This document shows positions 8,903 through 18,100 of a stretch of DNA of 49,173 bases, in pieces. Position 1 is the stretch's first letter; the number at the start of each line of letters is the position of its first letter. Where the stretch lies: NCBI GenBank assembly GCA_900540625.1, contig UQGP01000015.1:1-49173 (forward strand), in the 5' to 3' direction. The translations under genes were made by a program, and so were the position numbers. The DNA is from an uncultured Porphyromonadaceae bacterium (GTDB lineage: Bacteria > Bacteroidota > Bacteroidia > Bacteroidales > Muribaculaceae). The notes under the pieces were generated by a model. The model did no database searches and was not told where the DNA came from. It saw only the letters and a program-made list of their open reading frames with translations.

Positions 8903-9817
8903 TTATTTGTCTGCGAAAGGCTCAAACATAACGGTAGACAAGTATTTCTCGGCGCGGTCGGGGAAGATGACCACGATATTGCTGCCGTCAGGGGCGTCCA
9001 AGGCTGTACGGCGAGCGGCAATCATGGCCGCGCCGCTGGACATGCCGGCAAAGATGCCCTCGTGCGCAATGATTTGGCGAGCCATATCAATAGCCTCTTC
9101 CGACTCGATCATTTCCTGTCGGTCGATGCGCTTGGGGTCGTAAATGGCCGGGACTATGGCCTCTTCAAGATTCTTGAGACCCTGAATATAGTGGTTGCGT
9201 ACGGGTTGGGCGCACACAATCTGTACTTTGGGGTTGAGAGCCTTCAGGTAGCGCCCTATACCCATAATGGTGCCCGAAGTGCCGATGGCGCTGACCAGAT
9301 AGTCGACATGCCCGCCTGTCTGAGCCCATATTTCGTTGGCTGTCACGCGGTAGTGTGCCTGATAGTTGGCTGCATTGCTGAATTGGTCGGGCATGAAATA
9401 TTTTTCCGGTTGCTCGGCTACCATTTTGCGGGCCAGTCGTATGGCTCCGTCGGTACCGTCTTGGGCGGGGGTGAGTATGACTTCGGCGCCGTAAGAACGT
9501 ATCATGCGTCGGCGCTCGATGCTGACGCCGGCACTCATGACGATGACTACGTGATAGCCTTTGATGATGCCCACGACGGCGAGACCTATGCCGGTGTTGC
9601 CGCTGGTAGGTTCTATGATGGTTTGCCCGGGGTGTAGGCGGCCCTCGCTTTCGGCCTGCTCTATCATATTCAGGGCTATGCGGTCCTTGATGCTTCCGGT
9701 GGGATTGAAGCCCTCTACCTTGGCCAGGATGTTGACACGGGGATTGGGATTGAGGGCGTGGATGCGTACCATCGGTGTCGAACCGATGGTCTCGAGAATG
9801 TTGTCACAGATTTTCAT
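8903..9817 (-). CDS. cysK: Cysteine synthase (O-acetylserine sulfhydrylase)
   Basis: This PLP enzyme makes cysteine from O-acetylserine and sulfide. 304 residues, normal for CysK/CysM. The PLP lysine is in NPTGSIKDR (Lys44). The substrate loop TSGNTG is at 71-76 and the PLP phosphate loop is GTSGT near 169-173. The C-terminal part has FAGMSSGAAM. No cystathionine-beta-synthase regulatory domain is present. The start overlaps the stop of the upstream permease gene by 4 bp, indicating translational coupling. That makes an odd pairing of a metal permease with cysteine synthesis. A CysM-type specificity cannot be excluded. Confidence 0.9.
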   Translation of the reverse strand: MKICDNILETIGSTPMVRIHALNPNPRVNILAKVEGFNPTGSIKDRIALNMIEQAESEGRLHPGQTIIEPTSGNTGIGLAVVGIIKGYHVVIVMSAGVSIERRRMIRSYGAEVILTPAQDGTDGAIRLARKMVAEQPEKYFMPDQFSNAANYQAHYRVTANEIWAQTGGHVDYLVSAIGTSGTIMGIGRYLKALNPKVQIVCAQPVRNHYIQGLKNLEEAIVPAIYDPKRIDRQEMIESEEAIDMARQIIAHEGIFAGMSSGAAMIAARRTALDAPDGSNIVVIFPDRAEKYLSTVMFEPFADK

Positions 9818-10647
9818 GACGAAGTACGTGTGTTATTAATAAGTGCAATAAAAGTTGTGGCGGTTTTGGCCAAAATAAATATGGCGGCCATAAGTATGAC
9901 TATGACTGCCGAACAAGGTATGTCCATCATTGAGCTGATAAAGAGTCCGCCCAGGCATGTCAGCAGAGACACTATGGCGCTGGCCACCATCAGCGGCCCC
10001 ATGCGGTGGCAGAAAATCTCGGCCACCATCATCGGCAGTGAAAGCATGGACATCAGCAGCATTACGCCTACAAGACGTATTGTCAGTACAATACATACGG
10101 CCACCAGCACGGTCATAGCTGTAGTGACGAAGCGCACAGGCAGCCCGGCCACGCGTGCAAAGTCGGGGTCGAAGGCACAGACAATGATGCGCCGCCATTG
10201 CCACGACACAAATGCGATGAGCACGGCGGTGTATATGGCAAAGGACGTGATGTCCGTGGTGTTGATGGTGAGGATATTACCGAAGAGGAAGCTGTTGAGT
10301 TCGGGCACATATCCCGGCGATAGGAATACAAAGAGTACGCCTATGGCCATACCCAGAGCCCAGATGACGGCTATGGCGCTGTCTTGGCGCACGCGCAGCC
10401 GTGCCGATAGCCAGTCGACGCACAGCGACGACCCCACGGCAAAGACGCCGGCCATAAGCACGGGGCTGATGCCCAAATAGTACCCCAGGCCAAGTCCGCC
10501 GAAACAGGCATGGGTGACGCCGCCGCAAATAGCCACCATGCGCCGGGTGATGATATACGACCCGATGATGGCGGCAGCCACGGAAATGATGGCCACGCCT
10601 ATTAGTGCCAGTTTGAAAAACGGATATGTCAGCAGTTCGGAAAACAT
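9814..10647 (-). CDS. Metal ABC transporter permease (ZnuB/MntB type)
   Basis: 277 residues from the ATG at 10647; the upstream extension to 10770 overlaps the preceding gene and is rejected. About eight membrane segments are seen. The ABC-3 family signature is clear: GSYIITRRMVAICGGVTHACFGGLGLGYY near residues 25-55 and AFDPDFARVAGLPV in the cytoplasmic coupling loop. Such permeases import Zn, Mn or Fe together with an ATPase and a solute-binding protein. Neither partner is encoded in this window, so they must be elsewhere, or the protein pairs with a shared ATPase. It lies 5 bp after the small Cys-motif protein and overlaps cysK by 4 bp. Confidence 0.85.
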   Translation of the reverse strand: MFSELLTYPFFKLALIGVAIISVAAAIIGSYIITRRMVAICGGVTHACFGGLGLGYYLGISPVLMAGVFAVGSSLCVDWLSARLRVRQDSAIAVIWALGMAIGVLFVFLSPGYVPELNSFLFGNILTINTTDITSFAIYTAVLIAFVSWQWRRIIVCAFDPDFARVAGLPVRFVTTAMTVLVAVCIVLTIRLVGVMLLMSMLSLPMMVAEIFCHRMGPLMVASAIVSLLTCLGGLFISSMMDIPCSAVIVILMAAIFILAKTATTFIALINNTRTSS

Positions 10648-10652
10648 GTATT

Positions 10653-11090
10653 TTAAGTCTTTTGTCGCCGGACAGCGTTGTCGAGTGCCGCATCTTCGAC
10701 GAGCATCATAGCCTCGTCGCGTAAGGCTTCGGGCAGGGCAATGTTGCGTCGGCGCAGGCTGCGCAACCATTCCGGGGCTTCGCCGTCGGCTAAGGTGGTG
10801 AGTACTTCGCGGAATTGCTCGACCTGTTGTGGCGTATATGCCGCAGCATCTGTGCCGGCCATGGCATCCAGCTCCTCGTCATCGAAATAGACGATGTCGC
10901 CGTCTGTGTCGGCGAGCTTTTCGCATACGGCATGCAAACCGCAGCATTTCGAGCCATCGGAGCTTTCTACGGCCTCTGTTTTCTCTACGGTTTCCGAGTT
11001 TTTCGAGTCTCCGTGAAAGTGACGCTGGAGGATGTAGGCGGCAAGGCCTAAGACGACTATGATGCCTGCCAGAATAAGGATGGCGGTCAT
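10653..11090 (-). CDS. Small membrane-anchored protein with a Cys/His motif, linked to a metal permease
   Basis: 145 residues. An N-terminal transmembrane helix spans about residues 3-21. A short linker with HFHGD follows, then the motif KCCGLHAVCEK near residues 48-58. The acidic YFDDEELDAM segment and a helical C-terminal domain (VEQFREVLTTL, EWLRSLRRRNIALPEALRDE) complete it. I recall Bacteroides proteins with the same CCGLHxVCEK and YFDDEELD pattern of unknown function. The spacing of the cysteines and histidine could bind a metal, which would suit the adjacent metal permease. That is inference only. It lies 12 bp after aroA and 5 bp before the permease. Confidence 0.7.
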   Translation of the reverse strand: MTAILILAGIIVVLGLAAYILQRHFHGDSKNSETVEKTEAVESSDGSKCCGLHAVCEKLADTDGDIVYFDDEELDAMAGTDAAAYTPQQVEQFREVLTTLADGEAPEWLRSLRRRNIALPEALRDEAMMLVEDAALDNAVRRQKT

Positions 11091-11102
11091 GAGAGGACGT
11101 AA

Positions 11103-12497
11103 TTATGTTGGGAAGATGTTGGAAGCCAGTCCGGGATCTTGTTTCTCGGACATTTGTTCTTCGACGGGGTTTTCATCCTCGGAGGGTACGGTGGCATTGA
11201 CGGCCGCCTCATCCACCTCGGTGATGGTAAATCCGGCGTTGCGCAGGTCGTCCCAAAATCCCGAATAGGATTTGGTCACCACTTCCGGGGAGTCTATCAC
11301 CAGCCCGGGAAGATACAGCGCTGCGGGAGCAAAAGCCATGGCCATGCGGTGGTCGCCGTAGGTCTCGATTACGGGTAGGGTGCGTATGGGTACGCGGCGT
11401 CCTTCCCAGCCTATCGAGTCGTCACCGTCGATTTCGTAGATAGCGCCGATTTTCAGGGCCTCGGCTGACAGTGCTTCCAGACGGTCGGTCTCCTTGTCGC
11501 GCAGTGTGTGCACTCCGTGGAACTGGAAGGGGACACCGAGCATGGTGGCGGCCACGGCCAAAGCCGGGACGAGGTCGGGAGTGGCAGACATATCAAGATC
11601 CAGGCGGCTGTAAACTTCTGGCGAGGCCGACAGGCCCACGCCGGAGATGCGTTCGCCCGAGTCTTCATCCTCCGGGTCTTGCTCCGAGATTACGCCCAAG
11701 CGCTCGAAAATTTCGGCGGCAACGCTGTCGCCCTGCAATCGGTATCCGAGTTGCAGCCCGGGGAGGGTGACCCATCCGGACGAGAGGGCGGCGATGGCGT
11801 ACCAATATGATGCGGCGCTCCAATCGCGGCCCACCGGTGCGGAAGCCTCCTTGATGTCGGCGGCGTTGCCTTGTATGCAGACATCGTTGCCTTCGAGGGC
11901 TGCATCTATGCCGCGCAGGCGCAGCATCTCCAGGGTCATACGCAGGTATGGAGCCGAGGTGACGTCGCCTTCGAGGACGATGCGCAACGGTTGACGCATC
12001 AGTGGAGCAACCAGTGCCAGGGCGCTGATAAATTGCGAGCTGACAGTGGCATCGATGCTCACCGTGCCTCCTTCGAGCTGCCGCCCGCGTATATGTAGCG
12101 GTGCATATCCTTCCGTACCCTTGGACGGGTCGCCGTCCGCATCAGTGTATTCGATGTCGGCGCCGAGACTGCGCAGGGCTTCTACCAGCGGCGCTATGGG
12201 GCGGTGGCGCATACGTTCGATGCCGTCGATGACTATATCCGTACCCTCGGTGGCGGCAAAAAATGCTGTGGCAAAACGCATGGCCGTGCCGGCGGCGCCT
12301 ATATCGGCGTGTCCCGTGCGCATCTTCAAAGCTTGCATCAGCGCCCGAGTGTCGTCGCAGTCGGCAACGTCTTCGGCAGCCGTGGCATATCCGCCGACGG
12401 CATCTATGACAAGTCGGCGTGCGCTTTCGCTCTTGCTCAACGGCAGTGTTACGGTAGTCTGCAGTATCTCTTCGGGAGGGAAGATTGCGTATTTCAT
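11103..12497 (-). CDS. aroA: 3-phosphoshikimate 1-carboxyvinyltransferase (EPSP synthase)
   Basis: This enzyme joins shikimate-3-phosphate and phosphoenolpyruvate in the sixth step of the shikimate pathway. Recognised by LPLSKSESARRL near the N terminus, GAAGTAMRFATAFFA (the PEP site), SSQFISALAL, and YGDHRMAMAFAPA in the C-terminal half. At 464 residues it is longer than the usual 410-440. The extra length is a disordered, acidic tail of about 30 residues (from DEAAVNATVPSEDENP to the end) plus an acidic insertion around SEQDPEDEDSGER. The gene follows rho by 52 bp, with a GC-rich hairpin in between. Confidence 0.93.
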   Translation of the reverse strand: MKYAIFPPEEILQTTVTLPLSKSESARRLVIDAVGGYATAAEDVADCDDTRALMQALKMRTGHADIGAAGTAMRFATAFFAATEGTDIVIDGIERMRHRPIAPLVEALRSLGADIEYTDADGDPSKGTEGYAPLHIRGRQLEGGTVSIDATVSSQFISALALVAPLMRQPLRIVLEGDVTSAPYLRMTLEMLRLRGIDAALEGNDVCIQGNAADIKEASAPVGRDWSAASYWYAIAALSSGWVTLPGLQLGYRLQGDSVAAEIFERLGVISEQDPEDEDSGERISGVGLSASPEVYSRLDLDMSATPDLVPALAVAATMLGVPFQFHGVHTLRDKETDRLEALSAEALKIGAIYEIDGDDSIGWEGRRVPIRTLPVIETYGDHRMAMAFAPAALYLPGLVIDSPEVVTKSYSGFWDDLRNAGFTITEVDEAAVNATVPSEDENPVEEQMSEKQDPGLASNIFPT

Positions 12498-12513
12498 TGT
12501 GTCTTATAATTGG

Positions 12514-12544
12514 GCCGCCGCTGAGGCGCAAGGCACGCGGCGGC
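12514..12544 (-). other. GC-rich hairpin between rho and aroA
   Basis: An 8-bp stem (GCCGCCGC at 12514-12521 with GCGGCGGC at 12537-12544) lies in the 52-bp gap. No T tract follows on the minus strand, so it looks more like an RNA processing or mRNA-end stabilising hairpin than a terminator. Confidence 0.5.
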
Positions 12545-12549
12545 AGTCA

Positions 12550-14646
12550 TTACTGATTCATGATGCGCAGCAGCTCGTCGTTGTCGCGTGTGCGTTCCAT
12601 GCGTTCCTTGATGAACTCCATGGCTTCGATGCTGTTGCGGTCGCTGAGGAAGTTGCGCAAAATCCACATTCGGTTGAGGTTCTCGGCGCGTATCAGCAGG
12701 TCGTCGCGGCGTGTGGACGAAGCGATGATGTCTACGGCCGGGAATATGCGCTTGTTGGAGAGCTTGCGGTCCAGTTGGAGTTCCATATTGCCGGTTCCCT
12801 TGAATTCCTCGAAGATGACTTCGTCCATCTTGGAAGATGTCTCGGTGAGGGCTGTGGCAATGATGGTGAGCGAGCCGCCGTTTTCGATGTTACGGGCAGC
12901 GCCGAAGAATCGTTTGGGCTTCTGCAAGGCGTTGGCGTCCACACCGCCGCTGAGAATCTTGCCCGAGCCGGGGGCGCAGGTGTTGTATGCGCGGGCCAGA
13001 CGGGTGATTGAATCCAGCAGGATGACTACATCGTGGCCGCACTCGACCATGCGCTTGGCTTTTTCGAGGACGATGCCGGCGATGCGTACATGGCGGTCGG
13101 CGGGCTCGTCAAATGTCGAGGCAATGACCTCGGCACGCACGGTCCGGCGCATATCGGTGACTTCCTCGGGTCGTTCGTCGATCAGGAGAATCATAATGTA
13201 TGTCTCCGGGTGGTTTTCGGCTATGGCGTTGGCGATGTCCTTGAGAAGTATGGTTTTACCGGTCTTGGGCGGCGCCACGATAAGGCCGCGTTGACCCTTG
13301 CCGATGGGGGCGAACATATCGACGACTCGTGTCGACAGGTTGCAGGTCTTGCCGGAGGTGAGATCGAATTTTTCGTTGGGGAACAGCGGTGTGAGGTGCT
13401 CGAAGGCTATGCGGTCGCGGATGAAGCGCGGTGTGCGGCCGTTGACACGCAGCACTTGGCTCAGGGGAAAGTACTTCTCGTTTTCGCGCGGCGGACGTAT
13501 GGTACATTCGACCACATCACCGGTTTTGAGCGCGTATTGCTTGATTTGCTGTTGTGTCAGGTAGATGTCATCGGGCGAGGGCATGTAGTTGTAATCCGCC
13601 GAGCGGAGGTATCCGTAGCCCTGACTTTCTATCTCGAGAACGCCGCATGTTTCGATGATGTCGGTGAAGTCGAAGCGACTGTCGACAAATCCCATATTGG
13701 CGTTGTTCTTGTTGCGGTTTTTCTTGTTTTTCTTGCCCTGTCCGGGAGGCGCCGGCTGTACTTGGGTGTTGGGCTGCGGGTCGCCGACGGTGATGGGGTT
13801 GGCGGCGCTTTGCTCGGGCGTCAATACGGGGCGGTTGTAGAACTGCTGTGCCTGTTGCTGCATCTGCTGTTGCTGCATCTGCCGGCGGCGCTGTTCGTCG
13901 GCTTCGCGTTCGCGCTGCGACCGCGGAGTGAAGGTACGTCCGCCGCCGAATTGCGGGAAGAATGTAGCAAAGGAGCCGTCCGTCTTTCCTTGCTGTGCGT
14001 TGTCGGTGTCATTTTGCTGTTCGGCATTTGGCGCTGCTTCGGAGGGCTGAGCCGCGGCGGTGTCGTCTGTGGCGTGTTGTGCCGCTTCGGGCGTGGCCTC
14101 GGGCGCAGGCTGCTCGGGCGCTTGTGCTTCGGGTTGGGCCGGCGTTTCGGCTGCAGCGGCGGCTGCTTCGGCGGCTTGTGCTGCTGCTATCTCGGACTTT
14201 TTCTTGCGTCCGCGTTTCTTGGGCGTGGGCTTTTCGTCGACTTGTGCGGCGTCCGCTGCTGTGGCTTCGGTGGCCGCAGGCATCTCCATGACAAGCTGTT
14301 GCTTCGTAGGTTGAGCCACGGATTGAGCCGCGGTCTCGGCGGCAGCTTCGGCGGCTTGCGCAGCTGCTATCTCGGATTTCTTTTTGCGTCCGCGTTTCTT
14401 GGGCGCGGGTTTTTCGTCAGTCTGAGCCGCAGCCTCGGCTGCCTTTTCGGCATTGGGGCGGCGTCCGCGGCGTGGCTTTACGGGCTTCTGAGCATCTTCG
14501 GCGGCCTTGTTTATGGCCTGCTGATCCAAGATGTTGTACACCAATTCCTGGCGCTGCTCGAGGTTGATTTTTTTAATGCCAAGGTCTTCGGCTGCCTTAC
14601 GCAGTTCGGCGTCCGGCATGTTCTCAAGATCTGTAATATTGTACAT
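12550..14646 (-). CDS. rho: Transcription termination factor Rho with a large disordered insertion
   Basis: Rho is the hexameric RNA-dependent ATPase that ends untranslated transcripts. At 698 residues it is about 280 longer than E. coli Rho. Residues 1-45 are the Rho N-terminal helical domain (DLENMPDAELRKAAEDLGIK). Residues about 50-330 are a low-complexity Ala/Gln/Pro-rich region. It contains two near-identical copies of a basic block (KKRGRKKKSEIAAAQAAEAA) plus RRGRRPNAEKAAEAA, resembling AT-hook-like patches. The RNA-binding cold-shock domain (CGVLEIESQGYGYLRS) follows. The P-loop APPKTGKT is near 455-462, then LIDERPEEVTDM and the Q-loop/R-loop region. The core is intact. It is the first gene of the minus-strand cluster, behind a consensus promoter. 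Confidence 0.95.
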   Translation of the reverse strand: MYNITDLENMPDAELRKAAEDLGIKKINLEQRQELVYNILDQQAINKAAEDAQKPVKPRRGRRPNAEKAAEAAAQTDEKPAPKKRGRKKKSEIAAAQAAEAAAETAAQSVAQPTKQQLVMEMPAATEATAADAAQVDEKPTPKKRGRKKKSEIAAAQAAEAAAAAAETPAQPEAQAPEQPAPEATPEAAQHATDDTAAAQPSEAAPNAEQQNDTDNAQQGKTDGSFATFFPQFGGGRTFTPRSQREREADEQRRRQMQQQQMQQQAQQFYNRPVLTPEQSAANPITVGDPQPNTQVQPAPPGQGKKNKKNRNKNNANMGFVDSRFDFTDIIETCGVLEIESQGYGYLRSADYNYMPSPDDIYLTQQQIKQYALKTGDVVECTIRPPRENEKYFPLSQVLRVNGRTPRFIRDRIAFEHLTPLFPNEKFDLTSGKTCNLSTRVVDMFAPIGKGQRGLIVAPPKTGKTILLKDIANAIAENHPETYIMILLIDERPEEVTDMRRTVRAEVIASTFDEPADRHVRIAGIVLEKAKRMVECGHDVVILLDSITRLARAYNTCAPGSGKILSGGVDANALQKPKRFFGAARNIENGGSLTIIATALTETSSKMDEVIFEEFKGTGNMELQLDRKLSNKRIFPAVDIIASSTRRDDLLIRAENLNRMWILRNFLSDRNSIEAMEFIKERMERTRDNDELLRIMNQ

Positions 14647-14957
14647 ATATTATGTGTTGAGGATGGAAGTCATGAGGGCGTTTGGAGGCGTCATTGTCGC
14701 CGTATCGGTGTGTCGCCGGGCGCGTGTGCCGCGTGATGCGGATGCTGTGCGCCGCTGTCTACTTCCTCGTAAAAAAGTTGTTCGTGTGGAAATTATAGTA
14801 TCTTCGGTGTCTTAATCAGACCGTCATCCCTTGCTTTGTATATGTGCGCCGTGACCGGGTATATAGCCGAAGCCTCGGCGTGCGTCCGTAGACGTGCGAC
14901 GAACCATAGACAATTGGCCATCGCTGTGGCGTGGGATGCTGTTGTGTAGCGATTTTA

Positions 14958-14995
14958 GGATATGGGTGGAGGGAGGTGCGAGGTGGGGCTTAGCC
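14958..14995 (-). promoter_or_regulatory. C-rich, rut-like stretch in the rho leader
   Basis: The minus-strand transcript of this interval is strongly C-rich and G-poor (it contains CCCCACCTCGCACCTCCCTC). It starts about 20 nt after the predicted rho transcription start. Such YC-rich, unstructured RNA is what Rho binds, so it is a candidate for autogenous termination control. This is inference. Confidence 0.4.
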
Positions 14996-15104
14996 ATTTG
15001 TGCCCCGTATTATGGTGCAAAGTTACAACTAATATTTTCTTTAACAAACAATTCTCGCCAAAAGTTTTTTATGACGTTGGTTTGCAATGCCGTTTGCGGC
15101 GGCG
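14996..15104 (-). promoter_or_regulatory. Consensus promoter of rho
   Basis: On the minus strand, TTTG (15048-15045) and TAACTTTG (15025-15018) are separated by exactly 19 nt, a perfect Bacteroidetes promoter. It gives rho a leader of about 365 nt (14647-15012). That leader has no gene, and its only noted structure is the C-rich stretch at 14958-14995. Confidence 0.75.
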
Positions 15105-18100
15105 TCAGCGTGCCAGCGAGAGGTTGAGCGAGATGCCGTAAGAGGTGTTGGTGGTGGGGTAGGAGGAGGTGGTCACCAGCGGGGTATTGACGCGGTGGTC
15201 AAAGTATGCCGAGAGCGTCAGGCGCTTGGACATAACGTACGAGGCGGTGAAATTGATACTGAAGGACTTGGCGCCGTTGGTGGGTTGGGCGGTGCCGTTG
15301 TCGATACGTCGTATGAGGGCTTGATTGTTGTCGATACTGAAGTCGGCATTGAGTGTCAAGTCGTTGGAGACGCCGTGCTGGCTTCCTTTGATTTTGAGGA
15401 AGGAGTTGAAGTTGACAATCTTGTATCCGGCGCCGATTTTGAGGCCGCGTGTGGATGCTTCGACAACTTGTCCGGCAGAGGTATTGAGTGTCAGCGTACG
15501 GCTGTCGCGGTACTCGGCGGAGAATTGCAGGTCGTTTTTGAGCGTGGCGTTGAAGCCTATCAGCGGTGCAAATTTCTCGGTGATGGCCACCGAGGAGATA
15601 TTGTAAGGCGAGGATGGTACGGGCATTCCGGTGAGTTCGTCAAGAGTGAAGCCCATATTTTCGCCACCGGCGGCTACCCAGTTGAGGTACGAGGAGTAGT
15701 TGCCGACGCTGTAGGTGCATTGGTAGACGTGGCTGACGGTGAAGGTCTTGAAGATGTTGCGCATATTGCCCAGGTTGATAAGGCCGTCGTAGGTTACGCG
15801 CCAGTTGGGCAGTACCGAACTGAATGAGGGGAACGGGTCAAGCCAGGTGTGACGCGCATCGGTGCCGGTGTAAGCGGCCACGAATGCCGGGACGAGTACG
15901 TCCGAGGATGTGGCGCTGACGCCGCCGACGTTGGGGTCGAAGGGTGCTCCGGCTTGCGGAGTGCCTTTGATAAATCCGGCGTTGGGGTAGGTCACTCCGG
16001 CGTATTGTCCCTCGATGCGCTCGCGCACCACCGGGATGTTGGACAGGAATGATGAGAAGGCTTCGCTGGCGTATCCGTTGTCGGCACTTGCGCTGCGCAG
16101 GGCCGTGGAGATGGCACAGTGTGTCTTGGTATACGATCCGGCATAGGTGGTGGGCATATCGGCGTACATAAATTGTACCTGAGTGGTACGGTTGTCCGTG
16201 CGGTTGGCGGTTAGCTGTATGCGTAGTCCTTTGACCGGTTCGAGGTTCAATTCGAGGTTCAACTCGTTGGTATGCGCCATCACGGCCGGCGAGGTTTGAC
16301 CGTCGTCGGTGACCAGCCACCCGCGGTTGAGAGCCTTGTCGAGGTAGTCATCGCCTGCAAATCCGAAGGCGAAGTCCAGACCCGGAGCCATAGGACCGTA
16401 GGAATTGCTTTGTCCGAAGACGTTTCCGATGTCGGGATTGAACAACGGAATATTCATCGTATGGGTGTTGCGATAGCGTACCGAGAAGCTTCGTGGCGAA
16501 ATCACCAAACGTGTGGCATACTCGCCGATGTTGCGCCACAGCGATTTCTCGTCTTTCATAATCTCCTCGATGGTGAACTTGACGTCCTGTGTGCCGCGCG
16601 TAAGCACCACCAGGGTATTGTTGTCCTTGATTTGCGTCTTTACGGGGAAGGGCGTGCCGTCGGTGAGCGTGGCTACGACTTTGACCTTGGCGCAACGCAG
16701 ATTGTGCTTGATGGTGAGCGAGGTGTCGGCTTGCAGCTTGTAGGTGCGCTCGAATTTGCGGGGCTTGCGGCGCGTGTCGGCGTTGTTGCGGCGGGTATTG
16801 GCAAAACGCTTGTTTACGTCCTTGATAAAGGGTATCTTGTTCCACAGACCTTCGAAGTTGATGCGTCCGTCGGCGGACCATGTCGCTTGGTTGGAAATGC
16901 TGTTGCCCAGGCGTACGTCGTCGACGGTGGCGCCGCGGTCCCAGCGGTAGGTGGCGTTGTACGAGCCGGAGGCGGTGAGGAAGTCTATGGACGGGATGCG
17001 TGAGAAGGGCGCCTTGTAGGTGGCGTTGAAGGTTTGGTTGTAGTTCCACGGGGTACCCATGGACAGGATATTGGTCCAGACCTCGTGCTTCCATTCGCGA
17101 TAAGCATCGGGGAAGAGCTTGCGGTTGACGGCGCCCACGGGTTCTTCGATACGCGCGGCCGTATTCGAGCTGAAGGACAGCGACAGCGACTTGACGATAT
17201 TCCACGTGACGTTGAGCTGACGGTCCCACATAAAGTTTTTGGATACGGATACGGGCATCTGGAACATCACGTCCGTCTCCGAGCGCGTCTGCTGCTCGTA
17301 GTAGTAGCGGCTCATATTGGTCAGGAAGGTGATGTTGTTGGGCAACCACTGTATTTCGTAATCCTTGAGGAATTTGAGGTTCTTGTTCTTGGATTTGATC
17401 CACGAGAAGGGCTTGAGAGCCTTGACAAAGGGTGAGTAGGAGTACTGGAACGAGCCGCGGTAGTCGTTGGTGTACTCGTACTCGGTGGTCGGGTCGACTT
17501 TGGTCTGCTTATTGAAACTGAAGTTGATGGTAAAGTTGGCCGGGTCCCAAGGCATGGGGTTCTTGCTTTGGATATCGAATTTCAGCCCGGATATGGAGAA
17601 GTTGCGTACCGTAGTGCGTTGTTCGGCATAGCCGTTGATGCTGTCGCGTTCGGCCTTGGAGCCGGCGGCGTTGAGCGCGTCTTTTAGCAGGACATCCTGG
17701 TCCAGGGGATTGTATTTGGGCGAGGTTTTCTCGGTGGAGTAGGAGTAGTATATGGGGGCGCGCAGTTTCACCGATTCGGGGAGAAAGCGTCCCAATTCGG
17801 CCTGCACGGCTACATTGTACTGGTGATAGTCGTCGAGGCGTCGTTCGTTGAGGCTTTGGTCTACGGCGCCGAAGCCGGCGGTTTCGATGTGCGTACCCAC
17901 GTTGACGGTGGCTATATCGCTGATGTTGAGGGTGGCCTTGGCCTGGCCTGCCCATCCGCCTTCTTCGTTGAAGTCGGTGACTTTTAGTTCGTTGACCCAG
18001 ATAATTCCGTCTTTAGTGGTGGAGCTGTTGTTGCGCACGCCTATGAGCATGACGCGTACGTCGGACAGCGAGGGATTGCCGAGTACGGCCATACGGTTGC

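Noticed and set aside
8884..9021. Upstream extension of the DUF1573 frame
   Set aside because: It overlaps cysK. The ATG at 8883 is followed directly by a signal peptide.
9758..10480. 240-residue plus-strand frame opposite the metal permease
   Set aside because: Shadow with Thr/Met/Ser-rich composition. The minus-strand frame has the ABC-3 permease signature.
13033..14736. 567-residue open frame on the plus strand opposite rho
   Set aside because: It is a shadow of the repetitive Ala-rich region of rho, read as Gly/Leu/Arg-rich nonsense. The rho frame carries all family motifs.
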